DNA of 64,000 nt from Phoronis australis (taxonomy: Eukaryota > Phoronida > Phoronidae). The translations under genes and the position numbers were made by a program. The notes beneath the pieces are model-generated. The model made no database searches. It was not told the DNA's origin and was given only the letters and a program-made list of their open reading frames with translations. Shown here in pieces: positions 59,410 through 64,000 of this stretch (positions are counted from its first letter, which is position 1; each line of letters opens with the position of its first letter). Where the stretch lies: NCBI GenBank assembly GCA_002633005.1, contig NMRA01000137.1:808001-872000 (forward strand). Reading direction: 5' to 3'.

Positions 59410-60354
59410 TAGACAGACCGAAATCTTGAAATGTCACATCATTCATGCAGCACTGAGTGCACTATCAGCTCCCGTACGTTTTAGCAACTACCCATTCGGA
59501 AATGTTGAACTGAACTTGCTTTTGTTGAGTACAGATGCACAATCTTACACACATACATGGGTCACAGAGGAATAGGGTGCGTCACCATAGGGTTACAGCC
59601 GTGTCAACCAGGGGTGGCGTCGTAATAGCTGCAACTCTAACGCGACCGTGAAATTAAAAATTTGCCAGCAAAAAAAGAACCGGAACACGATGTGAGTAAA
59701 TGTCCCAAGACCGACAGACTGGGGTGGCGTTCTTACTGCGCTGCTAAGGCGGCGGAAAAGTGTTTGCACGTCATGGTGGCGACAATTATGGTATAAGCAG
59801 GAAGGGAGTATCAGACATCATGCGACATCGTTGTGAGGATATCTGGCGTTTCCACCACTTCTATATTACGCTTATGACGAACATTGAGGCCATTTTTCGT
59901 CACTGTAGCAGCAGAATAAGGGCGTCATCCTGGTCCGTCTGACTATACCTTGTGGGACAGTGTAAAAGAAAAGTTGCGGGTTTTGCCGTCACCTAATTTT
60001 GGGATAAGAACTTTTAGCAATACAAAAAGTTTGTGTCACGACACACCACCGACCTTTATCGGTGGCGCCTGATTAACAAATCGTGTTGACATTTTGTTTT
60101 CACCGAATTTTCAAAGTGGCTGCCCACCAAATAAATTTTAACATGACTTGTTTCACATGTTTTGTGCAGGCTCAGGTCAAAAAACTTTAGCTGCAAAGTA
60201 AATGTAGGCCTAAAGTGCATCAAACGAATACGTATTCATAGAGAGGTTACAGACCTAAGCAACGTAAGTTATTGCAATTTTAAAACTTCACAGTTAAAAA
60301 ATACATACACAAAACGCTCCGAGAGTGGCGAAGATGAAGTTATATTCGAAAGGA
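59410..60354. other. No gene recognised
   Basis: No supported feature; frames 80 codons or shorter. Confidence 0.4.
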
Positions 60355-60403
60355 CATTATTTCGCGTATCGACCGTGACGGAAGGTCGATACGCGGAATA
60401 ATG
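60355..60403. repeat. Near-perfect 20-bp-stem hairpin
   Basis: Arms 60355-60374 and 60384-60403 are complementary at 19 of 20 positions (the odd pair would be a wobble in RNA), with a 9-nt loop GTGACGGAA. The core of the left arm is TTCGCGTATCGACC. The surrounding sequence does not extend the pairing. Origin unknown; it is too short for a typical miRNA precursor. Confidence 0.85.
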
Positions 60404-60940
60404 CCGAGTGGGATATTACTTCATCTACGCAAATCGAGGTACGTTTTGTATTTATCCCATATGCTTCGAATTAATAAGTTTTTTTCATTCTTTTCGGCAG
60501 ACTTTTTAAATACTTCACCCAGACTGTTCAGGCGACGGATCACATCCTATATGTATGGACTTGTGCGTTTCGTTACAAGTTTTAAGAAACAGTTTCAAAT
60601 TGTTGTGGATTTGTGGATGACATGCATGCGTGTACACGTTTGCATTTCCATTCTTCTAAATTCAGTACATTTAACTACATGGGCGGCGCACCATAGGCAG
60701 GTTGGAGGGGCTATAACTCCCACTTTTTTCTGTGCTGCGCTGCCCATGAACTACCGTATTTTCTTGCACTGAAAAACCCCGACGAGCTTGTTCATATTAT
60801 TAGGGAAAAGGTCTAGACCCAATAAAAACTTAGGTCAATAAAGAAAGTCTTCTCTTTTCAATCAGTGTCAATGGCGCACATCCTCGCAGGCGTCATACGA
60901 GTAACAAACTTGATAGAAAATATTTTCAAGGTTATATGTC
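60404..60940. other. No gene recognised
   Basis: A 123-codon plus frame begins in the hairpin (60401-60772); no domain and not called. Confidence 0.4.
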
Positions 60941-61070
60941 ACTATTCCGAAGATTCACTACTCCAAAAGTCGACCACTACGAAGGTTTGCTACCTTCGAA
61001 AGTTCACTACTTCGAATGTCCACAATTCCTAAACCAGAACTCCGACAGTTCATTACTCTCATTGTCTGCT
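60941..61070. repeat. Degenerate ~16-bp tandem array, about 8 units
   Basis: Units such as ACTATTCCGAAGATTC, ACTACTCCAAAAGTCG, ACTACGAAGGTTTGCT, ACTACTTCGAATGTCC and ATTACTCTCATTGTCT follow one another with small indels. Consensus about ACTACTTCGAAAGTTC. Confidence 0.65.
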
Positions 61071-61640
61071 GATGAGACGGAACTAACATGAGAAAAGTAT
61101 TGTCCATTTCGTATTTATTTAAAGGCTAAGTCCTAAACAGAACAAACACTTAGAAACCACTTATTTCCATAAACTGCTGTAACATCTTTTTAACACTATT
61201 TATAGAAAAAACCTAACACACAGTTTTGGTAAGTTGTCCAAAGCGGCTCTAAAATGTAAATGAAAAGATTTCAGAGGCCAGACTATTCCCGTCATCCATG
61301 CAAGGTTAAAAATTTCAAAAGTCATTTAGTCTACGTTGTAATGAAGTTTTGCAGTACAAGTCACATTTTTCCTTCTGAAAGGTTAGAAAATATACTTTAC
61401 ATTTGAGAAACTGGATTCACATTACAACCTGCTAAGTTTTAACAAAACGGATTTTTCATTGATTCTAACCTTAGTTTTTCTTCCCTGAAGTGAGATAAGC
61501 CATCACAAGCTGCGATTAGGTCTCACCACTTTAGGATAAAATGTGTGCGAGAAGTGAAATTTTCTTTGTTGATTTTCATTTGTTAGCAAAAAAAAACACC
61601 CACCAGCCAGCACACAGGATTGCAAAGGCAACAGGCTTAC
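61071..61640. other. No gene recognised
   Basis: If the exon at 61641 is real, this is intron sequence downstream of it. No next exon recognised. Confidence 0.35.
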
Positions 61641-61757
61641 CAAGACCTGAGTCATGTGACGAAGTTGCTTTTCACTGGCCACCACTGCCCCTATGAAACG
61701 TTCTGACGGCATGACAAGTCCCTGTTCCTGCTTCAAATTCACCAAAGTGTAACATTT
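61641..61757 (-). CDS. Candidate 117-nt phase-0 exon of an unidentified gene
   Basis: On the minus strand CCTTACCTGCTTACAG precedes the exon, which ends CAGGTCTTG|gtaagc. It is exactly 39 codons, open, with a protein-like composition: KCYTLVNLKQEQGLVMPSER, then FIGAVVASEKQLRHMTQVL. Both borders are phase 0. I do not recognise the protein and found no partner exon; flanking exons might lie beyond 62 kb or towards 58 kb. Confidence 0.4.
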
Positions 61758-62465
61758 CTGTAAGCAGGTAAGGGCACACTACATACAGGAGACGTCCTAC
61801 CCATGGAACACGCAAGGAATTTGATCAAATTCGTCCCTCCCAGCAACATGAACAACCGTGTTCTCCACTAACGGTTTTACTCAGAAGAAGAATCACAGCT
61901 CTCCGAGACAAGTTGCTCCGAATCGAAAGGGTCCATCTCGCCTGATATTCGTCATGTCCGGCTGGCGATTGGTGTGTGGCCGTAGACAACTACAAAATTT
62001 CTGCGTTATCTCTACAATAACAGTGCCCTCTGATGATCCCTGGAAAATGTCAAGAATTGCCAGTAGTTACAGTAGGTATTATTTAATGTATTCTGTCATA
62101 TATTTGACATTCGAAACCTTAACATGAACAACTGGTCAAGAGTAATACCCATGTCCATCTATTCAATTTGCCTGATTGTTAGAAACAAATTTGGTTTCAA
62201 GAATTTCCGCAGATAAGCCCCCTCTTAAAGTGTACACAACATGACACTTGTACCTCAAAATAAATTTTATTATTATATCTTACTTGATTTCAGTGCCTTT
62301 AGTGCACAGCTCATAAAGAAACACGCAAAAATTGAAAAAATAACAATTATGTACAAAGTCATGGGTTGAACCCAAGTCGTTCGCCATATTGTTCGGAACA
62401 GTCACAAAGTGTATAGAGTGAAGTGAAAGCAAAGTACATTTAGCGTCGAGAAGGTTCGTAGAGGG
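61758..62465. other. No gene recognised
   Basis: No supported feature. Confidence 0.4.
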
Positions 62466-62704
62466 ATCAAAAGATGTGTTGCCGGAGGCTGCAGCAACAG
62501 CAGCCAGGCGGAGAACGTCTCGGTGTTCCGAAGGACACCAAAGTTGCGCAGAAGTAGCATTGCTTCGTGCGCCGAACGAGAGTGTGGGACCTCATCGTGG
62601 ACCAAGTTATTCGGTCCGGGGCCACTCTGTGTTTTGCCCCCTTTGAGGACTCATGTTTCGACTCCAGCCACAGGAGTTGTTACGATGAAGGCCTGGTTCA
62701 ATAA
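62466..62704 (+). pseudogene. Frameshifted THAP-type zinc finger
   Basis: IKRCVAGGCSNSSQAENVSV opens like a THAP domain (C-x4-C). After a frame change a neighbouring frame gives PKDTK, RRTRVWD and FEDSCFDSS, resembling the FPKD, RTR-W and HF-DCF parts of that fold; it contains an in-frame stop. It ends GLVQ then TAA, and AATAAA overlaps the stop. The expected C-x2-H pair is not intact. A remnant, convergent with the fragment at 62718-62986. Confidence 0.45.
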
Positions 62705-62717
62705 AGGACAATATTTA

Positions 62718-62986
62718 TCATTCAGAAACATTGGCTCTTAATTCAGGATCGTCTGTTGGATGACTGGGTTGACTCGCCGAGCCCGAGGCCGCTTTTCTCG
62801 CGGGAGGATCCAGTTCGTAAGGCTCAAAGTAGAAAAGTAAGCAGCCGGAAGCACATCAAACTTGTTCTCGCTTTCGTCCAACCCCATTTCCTCATCCTGA
62901 CCACCATTCCCGTACGTTTCTTCATAGTATTCATTCAATTCTTGCTCATAATCGTCGTCGCTTTCAAATTCACTGCTCTCCGCCAT
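62718..62986 (-). pseudogene. P2X7-like protein N-terminal fragment, probably frameshifted
   Basis: ATG at 62986 begins an acidic stretch (MAESSEFESDDDYEQELNEY, then KFDVLPAAYF). In the next frame the sequence continues FEPYELDPPARKAAS to a stop at 62718. An acidic N-terminus followed by a P-Y-x-F-E-P motif resembles the many invertebrate and fish proteins annotated P2X7-like, but the Cys-rich domain that should follow is absent. The unshifted frame ends at 62738. Could also be a genuine first exon of another gene. Confidence 0.35.
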
Positions 62987-64000
62987 TGTTCGATGCTAGT
63001 CACTGATCTCTTGTGTTCAACCCATGACGTCACATGGCGGGAAATGTGAAAATTGGCAAAATTGAAAGACAAATAAAAATTTCGAGCTAATTACACAAAA
63101 TAAACATGGGGTTAGCTAAATTTTACGTCATATATTTAGTCTGTGGCCACCGGTAATTCAAAATGTGCAAAAATCCATGGTGTGTACTGTTTAATAAACA
63201 TGGACATCTTCATTGACAAAGGAAATTATAAGGTACTTATAATTAAAGCGATACTAACCCCACAACAATTTACATCGAGACTAAGCGGAGACTTGCACCA
63301 AACTTAAAACTGGTTCTAAATCTTGGGCAACCCTCCGAACCATTCATGCAGTCACACTTCGGTCAGATAAAGAAGCCTTCTCAACGCAGACTCACTCCTG
63401 TGAACGTTGAAATCTACCTTCCTAACAAAAGTTATTTTCAGCCGAAAATATTTCTCCATCAGGAGTATTGGGTTTGTTGCTAGAACGCAGTTTTCAAGGT
63501 TCTAGATAACTAATTAAGGACTTTGAAACTTTGGGGGTAATTTAGCAGGTGACCAGAGGCCTCAATTGACCAGTCAGTAGCATGTCGTCTAATTCCAGCG
63601 CCTTCCAAGTCAAGGTGCCTAAACTACACTGTGAACGGTCTCATAAACACGGTCACGGACGCATGAACACGACTCACGGACCTTGCACTCAAGTTTGACA
63701 ACAATTCGCTGCCAGTGGCATAATCCAATCAAATTCCAGCAAAACCGCTTTGCCGAATGGCTGCCCCTGCGAATGGGATTCATTGTTGTATGCATATTGT
63801 AGATTTTTTCTGCCAGTAATGGATTTTTGAAGTTTATTGAAACAACTTAGAGGAAAATTACTGATTGCTGCAAACAATGGGTGACATTTCTTACAAAGAC
63901 AGCCATGATATTGCTCAAACCTTTCTGTCTGCAGTGGAGGGAAAAGCAGGTGGATTATTATCACGACAAAACGGTTATTATAGACGTCCCATGAATGTTG
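62987..64000. other. No gene recognised
   Basis: A 91-codon minus frame (63689-63964) with six Cys residues is the longest; no domain recognised and no splice context. Confidence 0.4.

Noticed and set aside
60355-60403. microRNA precursor
   Set aside because: A 20-bp stem with a 9-nt loop is too short and the pairing does not extend beyond it.
60401-60772. 123-codon plus-strand frame starting in the hairpin
   Set aside because: No domain and no conserved features; likely chance.

Overview
This is animal nuclear DNA, not bacterial. It has one large spliced gene, long non-coding stretches, AT-rich sequence, microsatellites, tRNA-derived SINE-like pieces, LINE remnants, many inverted-repeat DNA transposons and assembly Ns. 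The gene type (a TRP channel with long ankyrin repeats) and the company it keeps (pogo, THAP-type and P2X7-like fragments, L1/Tx1-like and CR1/L2-like LINEs) suggest a marine invertebrate such as a cnidarian or an invertebrate deuterostome. I cannot name the species.

The only confident host gene lies on the minus strand at 33937-40221. It has three coding exons: 40221-40174, 38306-38142 and 37722-33937. All joins are phase 0 with canonical GT/AG borders, giving 1332 residues. The product has about 18 ankyrin repeats followed by a six-helix TRP pore whose S4-S5, pore, S6 and TRP-helix resemble TRPV channels. The ankyrin domain is about three times the length usual in TRPV. A poly(A) signal lies 330 bp past the stop. 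An upstream, probably 5'-untranslated exon is implied by the acceptor at 40227-40228 but was not located.

Layout. 1-14 kb holds no recognisable gene, only degenerate tandem repeats, a 12-bp minisatellite with a 60-bp higher-order period, and repeat fragments. 14.4-14.8 kb is a 401-bp inverted-repeat element carrying the start of a THAP finger. 20.9-21.5 kb is probably a degraded repeat. 25683-28215 is a decayed pogo-family transposon with TA target sites, subterminal repeats, a DDE fragment and a C-terminal PHD-like finger, and with a LINE tail inserted in it. 29.4-30.2 kb has two tRNA-like SINE pieces. 30853-31631 is an assembly gap ending in poly-G. 33.6-40.2 kb is the TRP gene. 42-50 kb is a patchwork of short inverted-repeat elements, a fold-back element, a THAP/Kolobok-like remnant and a CR1/L2-like LINE tail. 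51.7-54.6 kb is an L1/Tx1-like LINE cut in two by an 893-bp inverted-repeat element, and the interrupted reading resumes across the insertion. 55.5-59.4 kb has two further inverted-repeat elements, one with terminal repeats built from 21-bp tandem units. 60-63 kb holds a near-perfect hairpin, a 16-bp tandem array, a good candidate 117-nt exon, a broken THAP finger and a P2X7-like N-terminal fragment. Most remaining open frames of 60-135 codons look like chance.

No operon, CRISPR array or clearly new gene system is visible. The most unusual items are the long-ankyrin TRPV-like channel with an altered filter motif and the transposon family with terminal repeats made of 21-bp units.
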